Shown here in pieces: positions 1 through 6,025 of a DNA stretch of 6,688 nt. The notes beneath the pieces are model-generated. The model was not told where the DNA came from, searched no databases, and was given only the letters and a program-made list of their open reading frames with translations. Location of the stretch: the NCBI GenBank assembly GCA_030623545.1, contig JAUXLW010000067.1, positions 1-6,688 on the forward strand, given 5' to 3'. This DNA comes from Acidimicrobiia bacterium (GTDB lineage: Bacteria; Actinomycetota; Acidimicrobiia; Spongiisociales; SHLN01). The stretch's first letter is position 1. Every line of letters begins with the position of its first letter. The position numbers and the translations under genes are program-made.

Positions 1-191
1 GAGCCCGAGTCGTACTTGTCGCTCGAAGCGAACAGGCTTGCTCCACAGCAGATGCACTCGTAGAAGCCGTCTGCTTTGGTGTTCCAGTACGGACCGGTGA
101 ATGGGCGCTCGGTTGCCGCTTCCCGAGTGACCCGGTACTGGAGCGGAGTTAGCCGCTCCTGGTAGACGTCGTCTGATTGATTGGCATCCAT
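1..191 (-). CDS. msrB: Peptide-methionine (R)-S-oxide reductase MsrB, N-terminal part (cut by window edge)
   Basis: MsrB reduces the R-epimer of methionine sulfoxide in proteins, normally in the cytoplasm with thioredoxin as reductant. Only the first 63 residues are present; the reading frame is open to the window edge, and the catalytic Cys/Sec region near the C-terminus lies outside. The visible part carries the family's N-terminal hallmarks: LTPLQYRVTREAATERPFTG (residues 15-34), a PYWNTKADGFYEC segment, and the first structural zinc pair C46-x2-C49 in CICCG, followed by LFASSDKYDSG. The ATG at 191-189 is preceded by a strong AAGGAGG four bases upstream, which fixes the start. It is transcribed divergently from the coiled-coil gene beginning at 309. 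Whether it is a single-domain MsrB or an MsrBA fusion cannot be seen. The identification is by recognised family motifs and is secure. Confidence 0.95.
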   Translation of the reverse strand, partial: MDANQSDDVYQERLTPLQYRVTREAATERPFTGPYWNTKADGFYECICCGASLFASSDKYDSG

Positions 192-193
192 TT

Positions 194-202
194 CTCCTCC
201 TT
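194..202 (-). promoter_or_regulatory. Shine-Dalgarno site of msrB
   Basis: Read on the minus strand the sequence is AAGGAGGAG, ending two bases before the ATG of msrB. The AAGGAGG part is near-perfectly complementary to the 16S rRNA 3' end with a short four-base spacing. It supports this ATG as the start. It also argues against a plus-strand gene beginning at 177, which would overlap it. Confidence 0.75.
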
Positions 203-293
203 GCCGTATTCAACTCGCTCTGGCATCGCACCGTTCCCCGCTCAAGAGATTTTTCGATCTGCCGAGTCACACCCTCAGGAGACCAGTAAGAGC

Positions 294-300
294 AAGGAAG
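294..300 (+). promoter_or_regulatory. Shine-Dalgarno site of the DivIVA-like gene
   Basis: AAGGAAG lies eight bases before the ATG at 309, a good spacing. It decides the start: the frame is open back to a TTG at 177, but the extra 44 residues do not look like the coiled-coil protein. They would also overlap the msrB start and its ribosome binding site. Confidence 0.65.
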
Positions 301-308
301 TAGCCGCA

Positions 309-1994
309 ATGGGTCAGTTGCCGGATCCGCCGGATTTCAGGTCGGGCCTCAAAGGGTATGTCCGCGAGGAAGTGGACGGCTTCATTCGTGATCTCCAGGC
401 CGAGGCCGAGTCCGCCGTTTCGGGGCTTGAGCAGAGGTTGGCAGAAGCCGACTCTCGCGAAGCGGCTGCGACCGAACGTGCTTACTTCTACATCCTCGAT
501 GTCCGGTCCCGGTTGCTGGCAGATGCCAACTCCCGTGCTCGAAAGATTTTGCATACCGCCAGGGATCTAGCGGCCGACATGCGGCTGGAAGCGCGAGACG
601 GGCTGGCGAGCGCGGCCGATCCCGAAGAGTTGCTTGCCTCCGCCCGCCGCAGGGCCGAGGAGGTGCTGTCGTCGGCCCACGCGGAGGCGGAGCTCATTCA
701 AAGTGAGGCCCGGGAGGCGATTGCCGCTGCCAGGGACGAGCGACACTTGCTATCAAAGGCGGCCGCTGATGCTGAGAAGTTGTTCACGGACGCGGTCGAG
801 GATGCCAGGCAAGTCAAAGACGAGGCGGCCGAGTTCTTCACGATGGTCCGCCGGGACGCCAACGCCTTCCAGGAGCAAGCAGACGCTGCCGTCGTCGACG
901 CCCAGGCCCGTGCCGGCCAGATTGAAGAGGAATCGCAGCGGGATCTCCAGGAGGCGGAACGCGCGGCCGAAGACATTCGTCGTCAAGCCACTTCCGAGGT
1001 TGCCGGAAGCCGGGAGGAAGCCGACCGGCTCCGGGCTTTGGCGGAGGAGCGCTTGTTGTCGGCATCTGAAGATGCCGACCGCATTCGCACCCGGACGGCT
1101 CGGGAGCGGGCAGTAGCAGATCGGGAGATCGAGCAAGTACGCTCTGAAGCCGAGGTGGTGCGTCAGGCTGCCGGCCAGAACGCGGAAAAGCTCGAGGCCG
1201 CAGCCCAGGAGGAATTGGCCAGCGTTCAGCAGCTATCCAAGCGCGCCCGGACTGAAGCGGACGCCATACTGGCCGAGGCCAACGAGCGCCTGGCGGAAGC
1301 CCGTAGCGACACTCTTCGCCTCGACATCATGGCGGAGGCCGAGGCCGACGCCGGCAAGCTCCGAAGCGAGGCCGAACAGGAGGCCGGGCAAGCGAAGGCT
1401 CGCGTCGAAGCGGCCCGTGCCGAGGCGGAATTACTACTCGATGAGGCTCGTAAGGAAAGCGAGCGTATCCGCAAGCTTGCCACCAAGGAGTCCGAAGCCA
1501 GGGCGGACGAGTTGCGGGCGACAACCGAAAGCGAGCTGAGCCGGCTGATTGCCGAGGCGGAAGCAGATCGGGAATCCGCCGGTCACGTCCTGCGAGAGGC
1601 CGAGATCCAGGCTGTGGCCGAGCGAGAGACTGCTCGCCAAGAAGCTGAAGAACAAATAGAAGAGGAGTTGACGGCCGCCAGGCAAGAGACCGAGCGCCTG
1701 CGTCTCGAGGCGGCCGATCTCGAGCGGACCACGCAGGTGCGCATCGTCGAAGCTACCAGGGAGGCTGAGGATGCCCGCCGGGCCGCCCGGGAGGCTCTCA
1801 GTTCGATCAGGACCAAAGAAGAGAAGCTGGGAGACGCCGAGCAAAGGGCCCGTGAGCTGGTGGATGTCGCCATGCGCGAAGCTGACAAAGTCCGCTTGGA
1901 CGCTGAGAAAATACTCGACTCGGCCAACGAGCGAGCGGTCGACACTCAAGCGGCAATAGGCCGCCTACGCGCCAAGCTGAAGCAAGACTCCTAG
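309..1994 (+). CDS. DivIVA-domain-like long coiled-coil protein (Scy/FilP-type)
   Basis: The product has 561 residues. Residues 10-25 (FRSGLKGYVREEVDGF) resemble the DivIVA/Wag31 N-terminal lipid-binding motif, in which F-x5-GY-x3-EVD-x-F is typical. From about residue 30 to the C-terminus the protein is Ala/Glu/Arg-rich, with no proline in the rod apart from P105. This is a long alpha-helical coiled coil. Stretches such as residues 370-425 repeat with an 11-residue spacing (AEAELLLDEAR, KESERIRKLAT, KESEARADELR), a hendecad pattern also described for Scy and FilP of Streptomyces. There is no signal peptide or membrane segment. Such proteins act as cytoplasmic scaffolds at poles or division sites, and that role is inferred here. 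The length is far above the roughly 150-400 residues of ordinary DivIVA. The stop codon TAG (1992-1994) overlaps the end of repeat A, so the present C-terminus may be set by that insertion. Low-complexity coiled coils can mimic other families, so the assignment rests mainly on the N-terminal motif. Confidence 0.75.
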   Translation: MGQLPDPPDFRSGLKGYVREEVDGFIRDLQAEAESAVSGLEQRLAEADSREAAATERAYFYILDVRSRLLADANSRARKILHTARDLAADMRLEARDGLASAADPEELLASARRRAEEVLSSAHAEAELIQSEAREAIAAARDERHLLSKAAADAEKLFTDAVEDARQVKDEAAEFFTMVRRDANAFQEQADAAVVDAQARAGQIEEESQRDLQEAERAAEDIRRQATSEVAGSREEADRLRALAEERLLSASEDADRIRTRTARERAVADREIEQVRSEAEVVRQAAGQNAEKLEAAAQEELASVQQLSKRARTEADAILAEANERLAEARSDTLRLDIMAEAEADAGKLRSEAEQEAGQAKARVEAARAEAELLLDEARKESERIRKLATKESEARADELRATTESELSRLIAEAEADRESAGHVLREAEIQAVAERETARQEAEEQIEEELTAARQETERLRLEAADLERTTQVRIVEATREAEDARRAAREALSSIRTKEEKLGDAEQRARELVDVAMREADKVRLDAEKILDSANERAVDTQAAIGRLRAKLKQDS

Positions 1995-2153
1995 TGTCCT
2001 GTCCGGCAAGTCATGCTCGTATTTCAACGGCCCTCGTCCTCCCTGGCGGCGTCCTCGTCCTTGACGTAGCCCCGCTATGCCTTCGTCCTGCGTCCTTGCC
2101 AGGAATGACGATGGCTCGCCGAAATAGCAAGCGAACCTACCGGACAGGACACT
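1993..2153 (+). repeat. 161-bp fold-back (MITE-like) repeat, copy A
   Basis: The outer arms are a perfect 16-base inverted repeat when the flanking CTAG is included: CTAGTGTCCTGTCCGG at 1991-2006 and its complement at 2140-2155. Pairing then continues imperfectly for a total of about 47 bases per arm. The core at 2044-2101 matches the complement of 5835-5892 (copy B) with three differences in 58 bases. There is no open reading frame of its own. CTAG borders both ends and could be a four-base target duplication, as IS5-type elements produce, or simply an extension of the inverted repeat; a palindrome cannot tell these apart. The element fills nearly all of the 165 bases between the convergent stop codons. 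It may also serve as a two-way transcription end, but no U-tract is visible. Confidence 0.85.
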
Positions 2154-2159
2154 AGACCA

Positions 2160-4121
2160 CTAGAGCCGGGCGGCTAGTGCGCTTGCTCCCCGGTGGGCGA
2201 TGGTCTCGATCGAGATCATCGGGTTGACCCCGCTGGCAAGGGGGAATGTCGAGGCATCCATCACATAGAGGCCCGGCGTTCCGTGAACCTGATTCTCCTG
2301 GTCCACTACTGAGTTCTCCGGCCTTGAGCCCATCCTGGCCGAGCCCATCTGGTGGAACGACAGGTAGGTCATCCGGTTGTTGGCATATCCAACGGAGGCG
2401 ATGTCGCTGAGAAATCCATCAAGGGAGCCTCCCAGCGCCGGTGACCAGCGGACCGGGCGACTGGTCGATGACAGCACCTCCACAGCACCCGCGGCCAACA
2501 GAGCCTCGCTGGCGCGCCGGACCCCCTCCCGCATGTGGTCGGTGTCCACCTTCGACAGCCGGTAGTGCCAGGTCGGCCGGCCGTCCCGACCGATCTTGAC
2601 CCGTCCCGAACCCCGATCGCGAAGCACGATCCCGATCGGGCTCATGTAATTGAGGCCGAGGAGATCTCGCTTGAAAGACGCCCCGTCTTCCCAACCAATG
2701 AACAAAACCGGAAACAGCGGGTGCACGGGGGCAGTCTCGAACTTGAAGCCGAATCCCTGGCCGTCGAGGTCGGTGAACTGGTCGGAGTAAACGGCTTGCA
2801 TGATCCCGGTCCATGGTTCGACCGGCTCAGCGAACCGGCCCCAGACGGCCGTGACAGGGTGGAGTCGCAGATTCCTCCCAACGGCGGCGCCTCCGAGCTT
2901 GCTTCGCAAGAGGATCGCCGGCGTGTTGAGCGCCCCGGCGGCCAGGACCACTGCCCGGGCCCGAACCTCCAGACGATGGCCGTTGACGCCGGCCGTCACT
3001 CCGGTGGCTGTTCCGTTCTCGGTGGTCACCTTGTCCACGTCGGCCCCTACAACGATCCGGGCTCCGGCCCTATGAGCGTCCTCGAGATACGTCGCCAGCG
3101 TCGACTGCTTGGAACCGGTCCGGCATCCCATCGTGCAGTAGCCGCAATCCGCCGGTGAGCAACCGGCCACATTGCGGGGCATGCTCTCGACGTGCCAGCC
3201 GAGCTCCCGTAGCCCCTTGTCCATGAGCTCTTCGCGTCGTGAGGGTGAGTTGTTGTCGGTGTTGACTCCCAGTCTCTCGTGAACTGCCAGGGACGAGCGC
3301 TCGAAGTCCTCCCCGGTGAACACCTCGCGGAACCGGGCCTCGGTGTCCCATTGGCTCCGAACCTGTTCGGGAGTCGCAAACGATGTCGTGTAGTTGATAA
3401 CGGTTCCTCCGCCGAGAGTGGATCCGGCCAGAATCGAGAATCCCGAATCCACAGTGCCGTGGAGGCCTTTGTCGAGGTACATGTCGCGATAGGCCTCGCT
3501 CTCGATGTGAGTGAAGTCTGCCTCATTGTGATATCCCCCCTTCTCGAGGACCACAACGTCGAGCCCGGCGGCGGCCAACACTCCGGCGGCCACCCCGCCA
3601 CCGGCACCGGAGCCAACGATCACAACGTCGGCCGTCCACTGCTCGTCGGAGGTTACGTGTGTCGGAGTTATCGGCTTGGGGACGTCGGGCGGGGGACCGT
3701 CTGGCCCGGGATAGCCCATGGCTTCCCAAACCGGGCTGACCGATGACCCCTCGGGAGGTGTCGTGTACAGGTATCCGACCAGCAGCTTGAGGGCCTTGAA
3801 TGCCTGGCGGGCTGGGCCTAAGGGGCTGGTTGACATGGAGCGCAAAGCATCGGCGCGCTGGAGCGGGCTCAGAGAGCGGAACTTGCGCGGCTTGCGGTAG
3901 AGCATCAGACCGCCCGCCGCACTATCGAGCAGAGCCAGAAGCTGCCTGGCCTCCCGACGGGCTCGATCGCTCGGGAGCAGATCGTAGATATGGCGGAGTC
4001 GAGCGGGCAGGCCTAATTCGGTGGCGGATTTGCTCCACGCCGCACCTTCCCCGGCAGTGGCCGGGAGCAGCGTGTCGGCGACGGCTGCGAAGGTCGAGAT
4101 TGCCCGATCTGAAAGGCCCAT
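2160..4121 (-). CDS. GMC-family FAD-dependent oxidoreductase, long-chain alcohol oxidase-like
   Basis: The product has 653 residues. Residues 166-195 (DVVIVGSGAGGGVAAGVLAA, then VVVLEKGG) form the Rossmann FAD-binding motif. Residues 231-240 (LAGSTLGGGT) are the second GMC signature region, and the C-terminus has SFHQMGSARMG with the likely catalytic His590 and GVNPM with Asn633. The pattern is closest to plant and bacterial long-chain fatty alcohol oxidases, which oxidise alcohols to aldehydes. Residues 1-125, with ADTLLPA near the start and a later FRSLSPLQRADALRS segment, resemble the gluconate-2-dehydrogenase subunit 3 type helper domain, here joined to the flavoprotein. Four cysteines (C321, C326, C329, C333) lie close together. 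No signal peptide is seen, so a cytoplasmic location is expected. The ATG at 4121 lies 11 bases after the stop of the upstream molybdoprotein gene and has only a weak ribosome site, suggesting translational coupling. A 58-residue upstream extension of the frame is Arg/Pro-rich shadow sequence of the neighbouring gene and was left out. The substrate is unknown; sterol or sugar alcohols are alternatives. Confidence 0.88.
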   Translation of the reverse strand: MGLSDRAISTFAAVADTLLPATAGEGAAWSKSATELGLPARLRHIYDLLPSDRARREARQLLALLDSAAGGLMLYRKPRKFRSLSPLQRADALRSMSTSPLGPARQAFKALKLLVGYLYTTPPEGSSVSPVWEAMGYPGPDGPPPDVPKPITPTHVTSDEQWTADVVIVGSGAGGGVAAGVLAAAGLDVVVLEKGGYHNEADFTHIESEAYRDMYLDKGLHGTVDSGFSILAGSTLGGGTVINYTTSFATPEQVRSQWDTEARFREVFTGEDFERSSLAVHERLGVNTDNNSPSRREELMDKGLRELGWHVESMPRNVAGCSPADCGYCTMGCRTGSKQSTLATYLEDAHRAGARIVVGADVDKVTTENGTATGVTAGVNGHRLEVRARAVVLAAGALNTPAILLRSKLGGAAVGRNLRLHPVTAVWGRFAEPVEPWTGIMQAVYSDQFTDLDGQGFGFKFETAPVHPLFPVLFIGWEDGASFKRDLLGLNYMSPIGIVLRDRGSGRVKIGRDGRPTWHYRLSKVDTDHMREGVRRASEALLAAGAVEVLSSTSRPVRWSPALGGSLDGFLSDIASVGYANNRMTYLSFHQMGSARMGSRPENSVVDQENQVHGTPGLYVMDASTFPLASGVNPMISIETIAHRGASALAARL

Positions 4122-4132
4122 CGTTGGGGACT

Positions 4133-5692
4133 CTAGGCGGTGGCCTGCACCCGGATCGTGTGGTGCCCGGTGGCGCCGTCCGGCCGGGGGCGGACGACCT
4201 GGGCGGTCTGGGTTATGCCGTCGCCGTCGGTAGCCCGAACGCTCAGCACGTGGACGCCTTCTGCGAGGGTGACGGTGGTCTTCCATTGCACCCATGCCTT
4301 GATTGAAAGTGGATCGCTGGTTTCGGCCGCAACCCAGGCGCCTTCGTTAACACGAACTTCGACCTTCTCGATTCCTTTAAGGGGGGCCCAGGCGACACCA
4401 GCGACGATGACTTCACCGGGGGCAAGCCGGTCCCTGTTTCGGGGAACGTCGATGCGCGACTGGGTCTTGATCGGTCCTTCCTTCGCCCAGCCCCGTGGCA
4501 CCCAGTAGGAATCGAATCCATCCCAGGTGGTCAACTCGATGCGGTCGAGCCATTTGGTGGCGGACACATAGCCATAGAGGCCGGGGACGATGAGGCGGGC
4601 AGGGAAGCCGTGCCTTTGCGGAAGCGGCTCATCGTTCATGGCCACCGCCACCATGGCGCCGCGATCGTCCATTGCAGCCTCGATGGGGAAGCCACTCGAC
4701 CAGCCGTCAACCGACCATCCCACCACCTGCTCGGCATCTTCTTTCGGGGCGGCCATCTCCAGCAGTGTCACTAACGGGACGCCGGTCCACTTGGCGTTGC
4801 CCACCAGGCCACCGCCGACCTCGTTCGAGACACAGGATATGGTCACGAAATCCTCCACCAGGTCCATTGTCAGGAGCTGGTCGAAGGTGAATTCGAGCGG
4901 GTTGTCGACCAGCCCCTCGATTGTCATGGACCAGCGGGTCTCGTTGATCCGGGGAATGATCGTGGCCGTGTCGATCCGGTAGAAGTTGTCGTTGGGAGTG
5001 ATGATCGGTGCTAGGCCCGGCACCGCGAATGAATCTATTGCCACGGGAGCGGCCAGGGTTTCGGCGGCAGGAGGCAGCACGACATCCGGTGTCCGGGTAA
5101 CGGTGATCAGGCGCCTCCCGAATACCCCACCGACCACGGCCACCGTGCCCACCCCGGCCGCCCGGCCCATGAACTGGCGACGACTGGCGTCGACGGGCAG
5201 GCCATCGGTTGGCTCGCCGATCACTGCCGGGGACTGCAGAGGATGGGGAGTGGCGAGCATCCACCAGAGCACGTAGAGCCCCGTTCCCACTGTGAGGACA
5301 CCGGCCAGCACGGTGAGCACCCCACTGATCAAGGGCTGATTCAAGGAGGCGACGAGGCCCACGGCTCCGAATCCGACAAATAATGGCAGTGCGGCCAGGA
5401 ATCCGCGGCGGTGAACGCCGATTCCGGCCAGGACTCCCAACCCGAGTGCCACCACGACCGTCCCGATATAAAGCGCCGCCTTGTCGTTGGTGCCGAACGT
5501 GCCTATCGCCCAGTCCTCAACGGCCGGCGGCGTGATGTCGATTATGTAAGTGTCTATTGCCGAGATGGCAGAAGGCACCCGGTCCACCAGGCCGGCCAGT
5601 AATTCGCTCACGGCAAGTGAAACACCGACCGCTACGACTCCGGCCGCGATCGATTGGCGTTTAGTAAGAATTGCTTCCGTCGTCTCCATCAC
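4133..5692 (-). CDS. Membrane-anchored molybdopterin oxidoreductase (sulfite oxidase superfamily) with internal Tat motif
   Basis: The product has 519 residues from GTG at 5692, or 518 from the adjacent ATG at 5689. Four hydrophobic segments come first (about 14-34, 73-92, 97-117, 121-146). A loop with the twin-arginine motif SRRQFM (170-175) follows, then a fifth hydrophobic stretch (177-191). The rest is a sulfite-oxidase-type molybdopterin domain (about 225-400) with the candidate molybdenum ligand Cys287 in TISCVSNEVGG and the conserved GFPARLIVPGLYGY segment (362-375). The C-terminal part (about 405-519, KVEVRVNEGAWVAA and HVLSVRATDGDG) resembles the Mo-co dimerisation, Ig-like domain. 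With an N-in topology the catalytic part is placed outside the membrane after Tat export. Actinobacteria have polytopic proteins using Sec for the first helices and Tat for the last (the Rieske protein Sco2149 is the model), and this gene fits that plan. It is the first gene of an operon with the GMC flavoprotein. The substrate is not predictable: sulfite, nitrate and methionine sulfoxide are all known in the superfamily. Confidence 0.9.
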   Translation of the reverse strand: MMETTEAILTKRQSIAAGVVAVGVSLAVSELLAGLVDRVPSAISAIDTYIIDITPPAVEDWAIGTFGTNDKAALYIGTVVVALGLGVLAGIGVHRRGFLAALPLFVGFGAVGLVASLNQPLISGVLTVLAGVLTVGTGLYVLWWMLATPHPLQSPAVIGEPTDGLPVDASRRQFMGRAAGVGTVAVVGGVFGRRLITVTRTPDVVLPPAAETLAAPVAIDSFAVPGLAPIITPNDNFYRIDTATIIPRINETRWSMTIEGLVDNPLEFTFDQLLTMDLVEDFVTISCVSNEVGGGLVGNAKWTGVPLVTLLEMAAPKEDAEQVVGWSVDGWSSGFPIEAAMDDRGAMVAVAMNDEPLPQRHGFPARLIVPGLYGYVSATKWLDRIELTTWDGFDSYWVPRGWAKEGPIKTQSRIDVPRNRDRLAPGEVIVAGVAWAPLKGIEKVEVRVNEGAWVAAETSDPLSIKAWVQWKTTVTLAEGVHVLSVRATDGDGITQTAQVVRPRPDGATGHHTIRVQATA

Positions 5693-5699
5693 GATTTCA

Positions 5700-5705
5700 A
5701 CGGTA
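5700..5705 (-). promoter_or_regulatory. Possible -10 element for a leaderless operon transcript
   Basis: On the minus strand TACCGT matches the actinobacterial TANNNT form and sits seven bases before the GTG at 5692. No Shine-Dalgarno site is seen in front of GTG/ATG. That spacing would start the transcript at or next to the start codon. No clear -35 was found, and the motif is short enough to occur by chance. Confidence 0.3.
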
Positions 5706-5783
5706 GTTGTTGGCCGATGGTTCCCTGTGCCGGCTTGCTTCGGTGTGCAGTGAAGCTATGGACCAGCAGTCTGGGCTCGGACC

Positions 5784-5944
5784 AGTGTCCTGCGTTGCAA
5801 GTTTGTGCTGATATCGCCGAGGACTCGGCGTTCATGGCAAGGACGCAGGACGAAGGCATAGTGGGGCTACGTCGAGGACGAGGACGCAGCCATGGGGGTC
5901 GAGGCCCGGCGAGATTCTGTGCGGGACTTGTGACGCGGGACACT
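5784..5944 (-). repeat. 161-bp fold-back (MITE-like) repeat, copy B (inverted relative to A)
   Basis: The arms AGTGTCCTGCGTTGCAAG (from 5784) and, read on the other strand from 5944, AGTGTCCCGCGTCACAAG form an imperfect inverted repeat. It continues to about 45 bases per arm. The core at 5835-5892 is the complement of 2044-2101 with three differences. The length equals that of copy A, and the two copies align end to end with only small gaps. The left flank is CCAG and the right end CTAG, so any target duplication has decayed. Four GGACG motifs lie in the core on the plus strand. No open frame belongs to the element. Confidence 0.85.
5815..5830 (+). repeat. Small perfect hairpin inside repeat B
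   Basis: CGCCGA, loop GGAC, TCGGCG forms a six-base-pair stem with a four-base loop. It lies in the left arm of copy B. The matching region of copy A does not form the same hairpin, so it is particular to this copy. It competes with the long arm-to-arm pairing. Confidence 0.55.
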
Positions 5945-6013
5945 AGCGGAGATCGAAGGATGGGTACCACCCGAGATCGACGTGCGCTCATGATCGAGGT
6001 GGTCTCCTGGTTG

Positions 6014-6019
6014 TAGAGT
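6014..6019 (+). promoter_or_regulatory. Possible -10 element for a leaderless FAD-subunit transcript
   Basis: TAGAGT fits TANNNT and ends six bases before the ATG at 6026. There is no good Shine-Dalgarno site before this ATG, which is the first possible ATG after an in-frame stop at 6014-6016. The pattern is that of leaderless actinobacterial genes. A convincing -35 was not seen. Confidence 0.35.
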
Positions 6020-6025
6020 TCCGCA

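Larger units (their letters stand above)
192..308. promoter_or_regulatory. Divergent intergenic region between msrB and the coiled-coil gene
   Basis: This 117-base gap must contain the promoters of both divergent genes, because each start has its own ribosome binding site facing outward. I could not pick out convincing -35/-10 pairs. A T-rich stretch (GATTTTT near 248-254) is the only AT-rich patch. No operator-like palindrome was noticed. Confidence 0.4.
5693..6025. other. Non-coding region between the minus-strand operon and the FAD-subunit gene
   Basis: This stretch of 333 bases has no convincing gene. About half is repeat copy B (5784-5944). The left part (5693-5783) should hold the promoter of the molybdoprotein/GMC operon. 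The right part (5945-6025) should hold the promoter of the FAD-subunit gene. Short open frames that cross it cover the repeat and lack ribosome sites or family resemblance. Confidence 0.6.

Noticed and set aside
177..308. Upstream TTG extension (44 residues) of the coiled-coil gene
   Set aside because: It overlaps the start and ribosome site of msrB, its residues do not resemble the rod or a DivIVA head, and a good AAGGAAG site points to the ATG at 309.
1995..2159. Classical intrinsic terminator between the convergent genes
   Set aside because: The inverted arms are separated by more than 100 bases and no U-tract follows a compact hairpin on either strand. A role in transcription ending stays possible but is not shown.
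3279..3746. Long antisense open frame opposite the GMC gene
   Set aside because: A typical GC-rich shadow frame: the opposite strand has clear FAD-binding motifs, while this one has none.
4122..4295. 58-residue N-terminal extension of the GMC protein
   Set aside because: The extension is Arg/Pro-rich, lies wholly inside the 3' end of the molybdoprotein gene apart from the 11-base gap, and has no family resemblance. The ATG at 4121 starts a normal N-terminus.
4133..5692. Assignment of the molybdoprotein as MsrP (YedY)
   Set aside because: MsrP has a plain N-terminal Tat signal, about 330 residues and no Ig-like C-terminal domain. This protein has a five-helix anchor and a dimerisation-type domain, so only the superfamily is claimed.
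5841..5886. CsrA/RsmA-sequestering RNA based on GGA motifs
   Set aside because: The motifs are real, but Actinomycetota generally lack CsrA and there is no evidence of a promoter for a small RNA, so the name was not applied.
5784..5944. CRISPR array or tandem repeat
   Set aside because: Only two dispersed inverted copies are present, with no repeat-spacer periodicity.
5654..6016. Open frame of 120 residues on the plus strand across repeat B
   Set aside because: It starts inside the molybdoprotein gene, runs through the repeat and shows no recognisable motif or ribosome site.
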